From Numenius arquata (taxonomy: Eukaryota > Chordata > Aves > Charadriiformes > Scolopacidae), in NCBI RefSeq assembly GCF_964106895.1, contig NC_133576.1, positions 43,309,059-43,373,058 on the forward strand: a DNA stretch of 64,000 nucleotides, read 5' to 3'. Shown here one piece after another: positions 49,985-63,200 of the stretch (the stretch's first letter is position 1; each line of letters starts with the position of its first letter). Under the pieces are notes generated by a model. That model had not been told where the DNA came from. It worked only from the letters and a program-made list of their open reading frames with translations, and made no database searches. A program made the position numbers and the translations under genes.

Positions 49985-52808
49985 GCAGGTTGGCTCAAGA
50001 GTGGGAAAGGTTCCCTATTCTTACTCTAGTTAACTTTGGAGTGCTGAAAACTATTGCCAAAGGTCAAATTTTGAAGCCACTAAGTCTATCTTGAAAAGCA
50101 CAATAAAAAGAAATTTATACATAGCTATGTATACTTGGAATTAAAAATTACAACAGTGTTCCTTCCCTTTTACATGATACAGTATTTTGAGAGTATTTCT
50201 CAACCTCTTTCTTCTTTAATGAAGTATTTTCATTGAAAGTTCGGTACAGAAAAAATATTTTTTTTTCTTATGTCAATGTGAATCAGGCTTTCACTTGGGG
50301 TTTGAGTCATTCCTGTTCAGAGTATAAATTTATGCTTAACATATTCAGAATTGTCCCAGGACCCAATTTAAGGAATTTCACTCTCAGCAAAAAAACTGGC
50401 TGTTGGTCACATAAGTCATTTGCTTTATAAAAGCTTAAATGCCATTATTAATACATGCTCCAGGCAACTCTCATGTGAGGATCATATTCTGAAGAAACAA
50501 GTATTGCAAAGGTTTACTTTTCAAGTCAGAGCTTACAATGATCACTATCACATTACAAGGAGAGTAAATTGCAAAGTAAACAGTTATAGAGGCAAAGATA
50601 TAGAGCAAAGAACAATTATAACCCTATATTTTACCATCGACAAAAGGCCAGCAAGACTCTTGTTGGAACTCAGAGGTTTTCAGTCAATCTTAAGCATTGT
50701 GTCCAGTTTGCTTAGATTTATTTCTATTTATTCTTCCGCTACAGTCAACGAACTAATAACAAGTCCATCATATAGAAAACACAGAATCAGTTTCACAAAT
50801 GTACTTTTGAGTTTTCTGGTATTATCAGTACATGCACGACACCGTTGCCTTAAAGCTAGCTGAGATTGGTGTCCTTTGTACTGCATGCTGTACACACATG
50901 TAATGAATGGTGGTACCCGCTCTGAAAATCTTATAGTCTTTAAGAAGAAGAAAGTAGAAAGAAAAAAAAATTAAAGCAGAAAGAGAGAAAAAGCAGGGTG
51001 GAACCAAGGCCAAAGGCAAAGAGACAAAGGGCCTCTCTCCAAAACAAACACACAGAAAGCCAGGGATAGTGCTAAAAATATAATCACATCTCAAAACTGC
51101 CGGTCAACGGCTTTGTTCAGAAAACTACACTATCTACCATTACACGTTTTACTAAATTCCAACCTCATAATAAATTTGCAAATAAAACAACTTTCAGGTT
51201 TTCATCAATCCTTTCCCCCCCCTTCTCTCTCCCAGCAAACTCCTTTCCCAACTCTCCAGCAAACAATCATCACAGTCCATCTACCTAGTCTCAAAAATAA
51301 AAACAAAAATTAGCAAGTACATACTACGCATTTCTTGAGAATCAATATGGTGTTATAATTTAGCAGAAGTGACATGATAATGGGTTACAGTGAGGTGAGA
51401 TAAAATCCTATTGCTAAACCTAACTGTAGGACACCATGGGAATACTACATGAATCTTCATATTCATGAAGCTTAATTATAGCAAAATAGCCAATCTGTAA
51501 AATACAGCTACATTCAAGTACTGATTTCAAGACTAAAACATGAACAAAAAAGAAGATGTTTCCCAGGAGATGAGTCTACAAGATGTGTGGAAGCACAAAC
51601 GCAAGCAAAAATCAAAAAAGACAGAACAACAGATACTATAAAACATGGAAGAACTAGAGCGGCAGCCAAGGAAACATTTGGGAATTAAGAGAGCTGAAAA
51701 TACGGTATAACTGTATGGCATAAAAGGTCTGCAACAGCTGAACTGCATGTTACCTGTTTAGTGCAAAAAACACCAAGTAAAGCACAAAATAAAAAGATTG
51801 TAAAGCATTAGGGGTCAAAGAACATGCATTTCTTTGCCAGGAAGAATTGCAAGTTGGCGCATGCTTCTCATAAGTCAAATTTTCTAAAACGGTGGTCAAA
51901 AAGGGCATATTATGTCATTTGTGGTCATTCGTCAGTTTTTGCCACTTCTTCACATGCTACCAGTGTTACCCAGGACATAGTAATTAATGTGAAAGGGGAC
52001 AATATGAAAGTCCCAGACTGGGTTCATCATTTCAGTCTGAAGACAGAACAATTAAATTTCGTGTCCAGATACATTACCAGTATATATTATGGGAGGGTGG
52101 AAGCAGAGAGCCTATGACACTCATTTGCCACTGAAGACCTTAGAAAGGCAGCAAAGTGTAGGTTGGAGACTCACTAGGAGACAGTTTTAGAGTAACACAT
52201 TTTGTTGTGAACCTGAAATTGCAAAGGGAAGAAAGCTTAGTCCAGGATCCAGGCACTAGATCTGAAGTAAATAATGCAGTGAAAAAGAAAGTTGAGGGAT
52301 AAACGGCAATATGAGCTAAATCAGTGTGACCAAGGTGGCCAGACATTAATGGTATTGAAGAGTACTTGAATGCTTGAATTTAGCCTATGAAAACTTCAGT
52401 GGATAAAGACAGACAATAGCCAAATATTCTGAAGAGTAGCTGCAGGAAGGAGAGAGAAAGGTGCAGAAGAGGGACTGAGTAGATCCATAAGGCTTCTTCC
52501 TTTGACCCACTACAGGATGATGGCATATGAGGATGCCAACAAAGAGTATTCCCCTGGCAGCACCCTCTCTCTTTCAGGTGGAACAGAAAAACGTTGTCAC
52601 TATACAAGTGATTTCAAGGCAAAATCACTTGGCGAGGATGCACAGTTGTCTGCAAGAGCTGGCACCTGGCCCATAGTCCCAAAGGTTTAGGCTCAATTTC
52701 TCCACAGTAAACAGTAAAAATCTTATATCCAGCCCTAACTTCATGACTCATACTTCTCCGAACAGCTTTTAAGTAGTAAATATCTAAATAATCTCTTCAA
52801 GGCACTTC

Positions 52809-52813
52809 AGATC
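52809..52813 (+). repeat. Target-site duplication, left copy (AGATC)
   Basis: Five bases directly before the LTR's initial TG. The right-hand copy at 53331-53335 is AGGTC, one mismatch, consistent with an aged insertion. Confidence 0.7.
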
Positions 52814-53034
52814 TGTAGTGGTTTCAGCCAGGATAGAGTAAATTTTCTTCCTAGTAGCTGCTGCATTGTGGATTTAGTATGAGAATAATCTTGATAACAC
52901 ATATTGTTTTAGTCGTTGCTAAGTAATGTTTGCATTAAGTCAAGGACTTTTTCCACTTCCCATAGAAGCTGAGAGGGAACATAGGCAGGAGAAGCTGCCA
53001 AAGGAATATTCCATATCATAGACATCATGCTCAG

Positions 53035-53042
53035 TATATAAT
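53035..53042 (+). promoter_or_regulatory. LTR TATA box
   Basis: TATATAAT sits at the same place as TATATAAA in the LTR at 25598 and is preceded by ATGCTCAG. Activity is unknown. Confidence 0.55.
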
Positions 53043-53185
53043 TGGGGGTTGGCCAGGGGGCAGGAATCCACGACAGCTGCTCGGGACTGGCTGGACAATC
53101 AGTCATCGGGTGGTGAAAGCAACTGTATTGCATCACTTTATTTTGTATATTCTTTTACCTTTTTTTTTTCTTCCTTTATTGTTCT

Positions 53186-53191
53186 ATTAAA
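53186..53191 (+). promoter_or_regulatory. LTR polyadenylation signal (ATTAAA)
   Basis: ATTAAA, the commonest AATAAA variant, lies just upstream of ATGTCTTTACTTCAACCC, matching the arrangement in the LTR at 25598. Confidence 0.55.
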
Positions 53192-53330
53192 ATGTCTTTA
53201 CTTCAACCCACAAGGTCTTTTTCCTTCTTTTTCTCACTTTTTTCCCCTACCCTACTTGGGCAGAGGACAGAGTGGAGAGAGAGTGAACAGCTGCGTGGTC
53301 CTCATTGTTGGCTGGGGTTAAGCCACAACA

Positions 53331-53335
53331 AGGTC
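53331..53335 (+). repeat. Target-site duplication, right copy (AGGTC)
   Basis: Follows the LTR's terminal CA and differs by one base from AGATC at 52809-52813. Confidence 0.7.
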
Positions 53336-54360
53336 CTAGAAAGGGACAGGGACTATAAGATTTGAAACTGCATTTCACTAACCCGTGGTTAACGAACTGA
53401 ATTTGTTGTTCCCTTAAGGCACTATTACTTGTTTTGAAATATGCTGTTCTTTATCCACCTTTCCAAGCAAATCCTTTAGGCAGATTAACATAAAAAGTGA
53501 TTAACTCTATAAAAACCTAAGAAATATTTAGAAATACTTCTCTATTCCTATGTATATCACTCAAACCTTCTCATTTAGAATGTAACTAACAAACTATTCC
53601 CTACATCATTCCAGATAAGGCAATTTCAGAAAATAATTACATACCAGATCACACTTCTGAATAAACAAAAAATCCCAACAAATGCCTACACATTAGAGAG
53701 ACGACTTGCAAGAACTAGCCATAAATCCTATAATGTCAGAAAGGAGAGGCACCAAGTCCAGCAAGATTTATCTGCTGGCAATATGTAAGGTGCATCCTTG
53801 CACTCTCCTATTTCAAAAAGCACATCAACAGGAACAAGAGAATAGAAGGTTAGCACAGGGGGAAAAAACATAGAAGAAAACTGATCTTTCCTTGGAGATT
53901 ATTTCTTCTACAAGCTTAAAATACAAAACACACACCATGTTATCAATAATTCTTAAATGGTAGCAATGCAAGGGAGAAAAATAATGGGTGTTGTCTCAGT
54001 GTTAGGTCTAGCAGGAGTGGAAGAATGGTTCCACAAGACAAAATGAGGAATCTCAATCTTCAATCCTCTACAGAGCACTGAGCTTTTTCATAAACCTTGT
54101 TTTCTACTGTGCATGACAAAATTCCTCCTAATGAGCGATAGTTCCTTTCAGCTTTCCTACACACATACACCCAAAAAAAAATGTTACTTCCTAGCTCCAA
54201 ACAGCTTTTGCTGCACAAAGAGCTTAAGAACTACCTTCACTAAAAATTCAGAGATTTAAAAGCTCAAATGCATTCATGTAATTCTTGGCTTATATTGGCA
54301 CCATAAGCCAGGAGCAATATTTGTTTCCATGAATGTTTCTGAAGATACAAATTTCAATGT
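53336..54360. other. Unique non-coding DNA, nothing recognised
   Basis: AT-rich sequence between the second LTR and a CR1 tail. I see no gene, RNA or repeat in it beyond short A-runs. Confidence 0.6.
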
Positions 54361-54421
54361 AGGAATAGATGATCTATACGGTCCCTTCCAACTCTAAAAA
54401 AATTCAGTGAAATTCAGTGAA
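54361..54421 (+). mobile_element. CR1 3' tail with ATTCAGTGA-type terminal repeat
   Basis: The segment reads AGGAATAGATGATCTATACG, then GTCCCTTCCAACTCTAAA, then two ATTCAGTGA units. The reverse complement of 30655-30705 has the same order (TAGATGATCTTTATGGTCCC, TTCCAACTCTAAA, ATTCAGTGA twice). The two therefore belong to one CR1 subfamily with a variant 3' end. No coding portion is present. Confidence 0.93.
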
Positions 54422-55734
54422 AATAACCCTCGGAAAAGTCTGTAAGCACATTCCTTAGTGTCTGTACCTGTTCCTTTTTTTTTGTCACTGTCTCCATCAA
54501 AACAAACAGAACTGATATGCTTCGGCATCAGCATTTTGCATTAAAAGGATGCATGCCTTAGGGCCATCTGCATTATTAACCTTTGCACATCTATTTTACC
54601 ATGGTGATCCTACCATAGTCGTATACTTAACCCACAATGCCATAATTTTGGACACAGAAGCAAGAATTTCTTAATTCAGAAGTAAGGGATCGACTAATTG
54701 CCTGCAACTGCTACAGTGAAGAAGGGGTTTTACAAAGCACAGAAAACACTGAATTTTGTGAAAATAAGAAAATTAAAACTTTATTTTTCTTATGTTGAAT
54801 GCTCTAAAATACATACCCTCTCTCCATTCAGTCTGTGTGGGAGCACAAGCTCAGCTTTTAAAATTATAGTTAATTACCTGTAGCCCCCTCACACCACTTA
54901 ACATTTTAGTAAACTTCATGACCCAGTGCTCTTTCCATCTGGACACGTTTTCATGCAAAGCTCTCCAAATGCATTGTTTACAGTCATGGCTGGAGATTCC
55001 CCTCTTCCTGTCCTCACCACAGATAATTTCCCTGCAACCTTCTCACCTTGGATCCAACTGAACCTGCTCTGATCACTGTCCAGCAACATCCCTCATCCAA
55101 AGCTCAGAGCTAATATTCCCGCTTCAGCTTTCGTTCCTTACCTTCTAGTAAAACACCATGACCATCTTTGCAAGAGTCTTGTTCTCCCTTGGCTTTGAAA
55201 CCCTTTTTGCCCTAATCCCTGCTTCCATGTATCCTTCTGAGGCTCCTCCTCCGTCTGACACACACAGACGTTCATACAAAAGCTTGCTTTGGGAGATGAT
55301 TTCCTCTTCTTTTGAAATATAAACTGCAACTGCAACACTTGAACTGACTTATTTCAGGCACGATGGCATCAGGTACTTACACAGTAATAAAACTGATCCA
55401 TGGTTTAAGGAAAAGCTTTCCTTCTTACCGAGTATCTGTCACCATCCAATGTCTCCGAGTGCTGCCCTCAGTCAGAAGGAACCAGAACTATTCCTCCATG
55501 CCAAGCACACACCTGCACAGGTAGGAGACTTGTGAGGTTTTTGCCTCCTGGAAGTTCCAGTTTTCACTTCCATTACTGAAACAAAATTCTGGGTTGCGGC
55601 TGTTGTGCTAATTGGTTGTGCATTTGTAACAACATAATAGCACTAATTAAATATGAAGCACCTCTATGCTTTTTTGTATTTATTAAAAGCACACTAGATA
55701 CTAGAATTTTCAAGTTTATAGAAAAGTAGCTACA
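54422..55734. other. Unique non-coding DNA, nothing recognised
   Basis: AT-rich stretch lying between two CR1 copies. The short open frames have no recognisable domain. Confidence 0.6.
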
Positions 55735-56184
55735 TATTCATAGCATCATTTAGGTTGGAAAAGACCTTTAAGATCATTGAGTCCAACTGTTAACAGAGCA
55801 CTGCCCAGTCCCAATAAACCCTGTCCCTAAGTCCCCCACCTACACGCCTTTTAAATACCTCCAGAGATGGTGACTCAACCACTTCCCTGGGCAGCCTGTT
55901 CCAATGATTGATAACCCTTTCAGTGAAAAATTTCTTCCCCAATATCCAATCTAAACCTTGTCTGGCACAACTTGAAGCCATTTCCTCTTGTCCTATCACA
56001 TGTTACTTGGGAAAAGAGACTGATCCCCACCTCTCTACAACTTCCTTTCAGGTAGTTGCAGAGAGTGATAAGGTTTCCCCTCAGCCTCTTTTTCTCCAGA
56101 CTAAACAGCCCCAGTTCCCTTAGCCAATCCTCATAAGAGGTACTCTAGATCCCTCACCAGTCTTGTTGCTCTTCTTTGGACCCA
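55735..56184 (-). mobile_element. CR1 LINE, 5'-truncated, decayed
   Basis: A minus-strand CR1 3' end of about 450 bp. The decayed frame 55790-55999 includes KKFFTERVINHWNRLPREVV and ESPSLEVFKRR, the ORF2 C-terminus. Upstream in the element are CR1 signatures in other frames: complement of CTCAGCCTCTTTTTCTCCAG (LRLEKR-like) and TCCTCATAAGAGG (SYED/YEE-like). The 3' UTR reads TTAAAGGTCTTTTCCAACC, ending in a single degenerate terminal unit near 55735. Several frame breaks and substitutions make it one of the older copies here. Confidence 0.95.
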
Positions 56185-57182
56185 TATCAGTAGCTTGCAA
56201 ACTACTTTTGACTAAATCAGTAACAGAAGTCAGAAAAATATTTGCCCTTGGAAATGACATTTTTAATTTATTCAGAACCTCTCTAATTTCTAATATCCTG
56301 TATTGCACTGACCTGGAGTTTCCAGGTTTCTGCGCAGTAAGTGGTATTTTGCTTGAAAGTCATTTAAGTTAGTCCATGATGTATTACTTGGGGCTAAATT
56401 TTATTTACAATTATATGACCTCTTACATGGCATACCTTTATATTTTCCTTTTTTTTTTTCCCCAGCTAGAGGAGTTTTATCTTCACTCATGTATAAATGC
56501 ATTATGTTTTTAAAAAGTACTCCAAAGCCATCTACCAACAACCACACCACACCCCCAAAATTCCAATATTTAATTCAGCATCATCTTCTTGCACTGAGCA
56601 ATGCAGAAGCTGTACTTTCAGCAGCTTAAACCTGAAAGTGAAAAAATGTGAACTACCTATATTTTGAAAGAAATTGTGTTATGAAAACAATTCTTCGTTC
56701 ATAAAATATGATCCAGAATGCCTATGACTTTATTACCTACACAGAGCAATAATGGTTTTGGATGCTTCCAATACCTATTTCCTAACCTTCAAGATTTTAG
56801 TTCTGTAACTTCAGACATTGGAAAAAAGGAAAGCTCAGGCTCCCAAGCAACAACACCTGTTATTGAAATGCTAATTTTCATTTAAATATAAAAGAAATAA
56901 TAACATTTGCATTTAAACTGCAGTGATTAAGCTCTGAAGGGCCAGAAATTAAATTACTTATCTTTAGGGGGATTTTATAAATCCCTGTCTCAGTAGCAAG
57001 TAGCAATAGAAACAAAACAGACTAACTCTGGTCTTTGCTTATTAAAATTTTTACATCTTCAAAATAGGAGACCATAGTATTTATGATTATAAAACTGTTC
57101 CCATAGCAGACATTGCTAGGTGCTCACTACAATACAAATGGAAAAGTATGAATTGTTCCATTAGTGCTATAAAAAACGTGGT

Positions 57183-57207
57183 GGGAGAGTGGGAGGTTAG
57201 GGAGGGG
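57183..57207 (+). other. Canonical G-quadruplex motif (+ strand)
   Basis: GGG-AGAGT-GGG-AGGTTA-GGG-A-GGGG: four G-runs with loops of 5, 6 and 1. It stands alone in AT-rich DNA. Confidence 0.7.
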
Positions 57208-60200
57208 AAGACAGACATCGACCTAAGGAGCTTGCCACCTAATGCAGAGAAACCAGACTAAATGTATGGTTCAAAATAGCATTAGGTTTCAAAATGGATC
57301 TGGGGAAAAAGAAGTGCAATTCTGTATAACAAAATATGCAGTAATGCATTCTGTGTCTTAGATACCAAGATCAATCAGTTGTGTTCAAATTTAATCCTTT
57401 GTAGTTTATTGGTTTAGCTAAAAATACTCTTCCAGGGCAAACAAAGGTTTCCCTTCAGTGTGGATTAAATACTTTATGCTACTCACAGGAAGCATCCTGT
57501 CTTTTCTATCCCCCAGACAGAAGAAAAATTGGAAAAAGCCAATTTTGATTCATACTGGGGGAAAAGAAAAAAAAAAGTGTTTATTTGGCTTTGTAGCCAA
57601 ACTGAATAAAAATTTAACCTTATTCATGCAGTTCCAAAAAAAGCCCCAGTTACAGACTTGTTTTACCTATTACCAATGAACCAAATCAGCTGTTACCATA
57701 GCCAGTTCTATTAAATGCCCAAGTACAAACTTGTATTTGCCCTTTCCACCAAGATACAGACAGAAATCAAATTTCAGCTGTAAAAAACTGTATTATCTTT
57801 AAAAGAGAAGATCTTCAAAAATGCATCTGTCATGAGCTAGACAAGTTTGGCACTGAAAGTTCTAACTTCAGAAGAAAATTTTCACTTACATATGCAGACA
57901 TGGCTTTTACAGCTAAAATTCCATAATAAAACTTCTCTTAAAACCAATGACATCCATTTCTGATGTAACCTTCCACAAAACTGAACACAATAGATTTTCC
58001 ATGCTGGCAGCGCCTTGCCCTGATATGAACTACCCTCAGAGAAGCTATATGCAAGCCATTTGCCCACATGGCATATTTGGTGCTCTCTCTAACGGAACTT
58101 CACCATGCAGAAAAAGTTTCTTCTTGATTTCGGTAATTCCAATCGCTATGTCCATGAGAATGATTTCCGATACTCCCTTGCCTATATATGCTTAGGCACC
58201 CTGGACAGTAACACGGAAAGCACAGGACTCTACCAGAGCATCCGTATTGCAAATTTTTTGGTTTTCAGTCTAATGTTGGTGACATAATCCTCTTTAGCAA
58301 AGCCTAATGAACACACAAAATGAAATGTGTTTCACATATTTATACTTTTTCATTCAGACCACAAAGATAGCAAGAGCTGGCTTGGTGGTAATTTTCTGAA
58401 TGGAACAGACCCTTCATTTTCCCTTACCAAAAAGATTGCTGGATGAGCAATTCAAGTTAGCATTTGCCAAAGGAGCAAGTGGCACCATGGCTGCCCAACA
58501 GTGTGCTGCTCTGGAGCCACTGCTCTGAACAAGGTACAATTTGGTATTCTTCTCTGGTGGCTCCACAAAGGACGTGGTAGCTGTTTCCACAAGTCTTCTC
58601 CTGACCTTTGAGATGAGTGGTGACTAATCTTTTTGGGTCCTGACCCTCACAGATGCTAGGGATATAGTGTTTGGTGTTAACCATTAGGAATAACTGCTCT
58701 AGCTCTAATCCCTAACAGGCAGGACCTCCAATGGCAGAACCATTTTACGTTACTAATAATTCACGTCATCTTCAAAGCAAAGGGAAAAAAAAGCAATCAC
58801 TTCCCAGTTTCTTCTTTTGAAGGATCAGGTTTTTCCTGCTGTTCATCTTCATAAAAATAACTTTTCATATATTTTTCCTCTCTCAAATCTTTAATCCCAA
58901 CAGTAAATCTACTTTAATTTTCCTGAAAGACTTATTTCAGACTTCATACACAGAAATCAAACTTAATAATTCAAGTTTAATAATTGAAAAAAATATAAAA
59001 TTTTGAAGCTCTAAATTAAAACATTCCACTCATATATTCATTATTTATCAGAGTTGGAAAGTGATAAAAGAAGAATTTTAGAGATTACAATGAAGCCACC
59101 TCTTTATTTGTCCAAATTCTAGTTACTCATACCTGTACCACAATAATTTGATCAACTCTCTGGTCACCAGAGGGACCATATGGACAAGTACATGCCTATA
59201 ATCAAAAAAGGATCAAAGTTATCAGCTGTTCCTCATACACTGAACACATTTTCTTTTTAGAAGGTCACTTTCAAACTCAAAGGTACACAAAGCAGGCTGT
59301 AATCAGCAACTCCATAAAATAAATCAGGAGCATTCAAAGAGATTTAGATATAAAACCAGAAAGCTTCTTCCAAAGGTATTCTTCTGTTGGAAACAATAGA
59401 AAAGAAAACCCAAGTCAGACAGCAAGCAACTTCCTTGGTGTCAAAAACTACTTTAAAAGGAATCTAACACAACCTGAAAGAAATATCACAATGTAGCACG
59501 TTACCTGAAATTTTATGAAAGAAAAAGAAAAATCAAAACAAACCAAAATACACGTAGAACAGGAAAAAAAGACTACTCAATATCCATCTTCCATTTTTAA
59601 AAAAATAGAAATCTGTATAAACTGATGACATAGCAAATATCAGAAAGCTAGAAAATAATGTATTTTAGTAATGCACAATACTACTTAAGAACTATGAACT
59701 ATTTTTTAATTCCCAATTATTCTTATTTTCATTGGGATTAGCAACATGATATTAATATTGTGAATTTTTAATAATATAGTAGCAACTGTAAATCAAAAAC
59801 AAGCCATAGTGCCATTCTGACCCATGTTCAATTCTAGGGGAGCATTGTCAATATCTTTAAGTGTAAGTAAATGAGTTTCATCTTTTAGGATATTTTTTCA
59901 ATATTAATGAGAGGGAACTTCTCACTTAAAAATCCTCTGTAACTTAAAGCTAGAATAATACTAAAATGTAGTGTTTAAACATTCTTAATGTTCAAAGTAT
60001 TTTAATTTAATATTATCTTTTGGGAAATGTTACATGATCAGCTTTGTGGGTGGCATCCACAAACAGTGAACACAATAAATCCAATTAAAAGTGATTTGAG
60101 AGGGGGAAACCACAAAAAAACCCAAAGAATACCAACAACTTCACCTCCTGCATTTTGATAAAACAGCCTGCTAGCTCTCCTCCCTCCCCCTCCCAAAACA

Positions 60201-63200
60201 GACATATCAAACTTGAATATCTCTTGCTCTAGGCGATAGACTGATGGATGGTATAACCAGATGTCCTTTGCTTATCATTAGACGAGACACATATTTCTCT
60301 GACCTCCACACTGAAATATGCTCTAAATTTTGCTTGCTTTGTTTAAAAGTAAAATTCAAAGATAACTGTATTATACGAAGCCACCACCTACCTTTGTATA
60401 CGTTCTGTCCACATAAAACCAGCCAGCACCTCTTTTATAAATATGGGCACACAAGAGAGTGATTTTCCATTTTTAGACAATTGCTTAGAAGGCACAACCT
60501 TCTGCTTACAAGCAGAACATGCTAGTGACAGTAAACCACAGCCAGAAGGCAATAATCCATTTACAAAGGGCAACTTAAGACCATGCTGTCCCCATTCATA
60601 TTCTGGTACAGTCACCTATTACTGAAGCATCTCTCCAAGTAGACATTTTTCAGCAAGGAGGAGCAGAAGCAATTAATAGGAACACTCTCCCATTCATCTT
60701 TCTCTCCCCTCCCTTCCCTTTACCTATATGTGTATACACACACATGCATGCATAGGTCACAGTCTTATGGTACTCAATCTTTATTAAGGAATGCTAGGTA
60801 ATTTGTCTCAAGGTCTGCTCAGTAGAGAGCAATACAACAGCTCCCTTCCTGAAGGGCAGGCAGTTGCTGAGCCGAGAGATGCAGCAGCAGACTGTGTTTG
60901 CTCCTTAGAGGTAGGACAAAGAAATACAGGATTTCTAGAGGAACTGCAGGTGATTATACATCTGAGACCTTGGTGAAGTCCTGAGCAATTTCTTTTATGG
61001 TCCTGATCCAGACCATCCTGTCATGCAGCAACACCTCAAATAATCACTCTTATGATACACAATAAAAAGCACAAGTGTGCATTACAGATCCCAGCTGCAA
61101 GACACGATGGTGGAATGAATGCAAACTGTTGCTAACCCCTCCCAAGACTCAGCCGTGCTGTGGGAAAAGAAGAAGGGTGGCCAAGGACATTTAGGCCCTT
61201 CTGGCAGTCTCTGCCCTAGGCAGTTGCCTCATTTGCTGAAACCTAGAGACTGACTTGTCTCATCAGGATACTGTGGTGAATGATAATACATGTCCCTACG
61301 CTTACTACAGGAAGAAAATACTGCTGGAATTATTTTCATTGCACAACAAAATTATTGATAAGCTTTGCAAAAATAAGGTCACTCTAATCATTTTCACTCT
61401 GATTAATAACCACAGTTTTAACACAAATGTTAAGCACCTGAGGAGGGGTTTTTTTAGATGAAATTAAATTACACAAACAAAAAATAAGTAATCTGTCTTC
61501 TACACAGGGAAAAAATGTTTGACATTTTCAGTAAGAAGGGGGTTACACGGAGTCCATCATCAAGGTTATATATTAGCATGACATTGGACGAGTCAAATAC
61601 TTGTCTGCCTACAATGTATACGTAATCTTATTCTTCTTTTCTGTCCTCCTCTTCCCTCTTGTATGCAACTAATGTGAATTTTCCTATCAATGTGTAGTCT
61701 GGTTGTGCACAAACTAAAATACAGCACATACTGTAAAAAGGGAGGAATGCACGCATTTGTGAAAGGGGAAACGGTAGTAGCAGTTCTAAATCTGGGTGAT
61801 TCAGTCTTTCCAACACAAAACGATTACGGAGGTCAAGTGGATCCTTTCCTTTTAAAATAGAAATTATCCATCCTTTGAGGCAAAAGAAAAGAACTATGCC
61901 TTTGCATAAAATAGGACCTCTACAATAACTGCTTTGGTTCACAATAGGAAGGTCAGCTAGCATATTGTGTAACGGCTACAACATTTTTCCAAACTTTCAT
62001 CGTTTCAATTTTTTTTAACTACCATTCTTCAGAACAAGTCATATTTTTTAAAATGTATAATAATTGAACACATAATAGAGCAGTCAGTAGTGACAGTCCA
62101 ATGAAAAGAGGATTCCATTAAAGAGCATCTCGCTTTTCAAAACATCCATAGATAGAGGAATATCTAGATGCTTTATATCAGCAGCCTTGAATATGCTTTT
62201 TCAGTGACCTCTAGCACATACTAGGGTACTTACTTTCCTCTGTTTTCAGTCTTAATCAGCTCTGTCAGCTCTTAAACAGTCTAGTCACAATATTTTCAGA
62301 AATTGGGTGTGAAATCCTGATGACTAAATCTATTAGATTAGGAACACTATAGATAAAAATGTCAGGTTCCCCAATTGTCATAAGCAGAGTTTCTCTAAAA
62401 GCTTTACCAAACAATAGTAATACAAAACCTACAGTTAAGCAAACATAGTGCCATTTATGATTCCCCTGTGCATGAATTGGCACTATTACTCAAGGAATAA
62501 ACTGCCTACCACTAAAAGTAGAGGCCCACTTGTCTAAATGTGTCTTTTTCTCTTTCTTATTCTACATCTTTATTTTTGTAAAGAAACAATATTCTTTCCT
62601 CAGAGAGCAAAACCTCTCTTTTCCAGAACATCATCCAGTCAACTTAGAACAAGGTATGTAAAGAACAAAATCCAACTCAACCAGGCAATTTTCTTCACCA
62701 TAGCTTCTATATCTAGGTGCTTTCCACTTGAAAGAGATGAGACAGGTTTCAGAATTTCAGTTCACAGAAGTGAGCTTCATCTGTCATAACAGAAATTTCT
62801 GAGGAAGAGTCTTGCACTTGTCTACAGGGACACATTTTGACCTCAGTTACACAAGTATCCCCCAAAGGCTCCTTATTCTTCACTGTAGGAACATGCTGCT
62901 TTTCCTCAGACAGACAGGTACACATAAAAAAAAAGTAGCCACACACCCCAAAGTGAGCAGCTGTGTCATCCCTTTAGAATAGGAGGCTCAATGTCAAACA
63001 GCTATAGCAGTAAAAATTGCCATTTGCTTATTTCTTTACATTGCTACGTCTTCAACCTGTAGCCAGCATAGCTCTATATAGGATGTTTAGCAGGTGGAAG
63101 GCAACAAAAGATGTGATTTATTGTCTTTATTTACAGGCTAAGGCTCTTCCAAAAGTGGGGGCATCTATAGTCTAATAGTTTATCTAAACTGGATGACACT

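Larger units (their letters stand above)
44270..52813. other. Unique non-coding DNA, no gene recognised
   Basis: The largest transposon-poor block after 16-25 kb. It contains the C-rich block at 45.0-45.34 kb, a G4 motif at 48090, the inverted A16/T16 pair at 49605-49680 and an A13 run at 49972. The frames of 183 codons (44904-45455), 147 codons (50420-50863) and 109 codons (47211-47540) have no recognisable domain or motif and are not called as genes. Confidence 0.5.
52814..53330 (+). mobile_element. Solo LTR of an avian endogenous retrovirus, sister subfamily
   Basis: This 517-bp element starts TG (TGTAGTGGTTTCAGCCAGG) and ends CA (GCTGGGGTTAAGCCACAACA), with near-identical 5-bp flanks AGATC/AGGTC. 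Landmarks in order are GTCAAGGACTTTT, AAAGGAATATTCCATATC, a TATA box at 53035, a T-rich stretch at about 53156-53180, ATTAAA (53186-53191), and CTTTACTTCAACCCACAAGG. These align in order with the LTR at 25598, but the region after the TATA box differs (GGCAGGAATCCACGACAGCT instead of the 25868-26040 segment), so it is a related subfamily. No internal proviral sequence remains. Divergence of the target-site copies suggests it is older than the other LTR, which is inference. Confidence 0.92.

Noticed and set aside
50420..50863. 147-codon + strand open frame
   Set aside because: AT-rich, with no motif or membrane/signal pattern and no conserved partner. Consistent with a chance frame.
58090..58290. 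Overlapping 60- and 82-codon + strand frames near 58.1 kb
   Set aside because: No recognisable protein family. Could be a conserved non-coding stretch, but there is no specific evidence.
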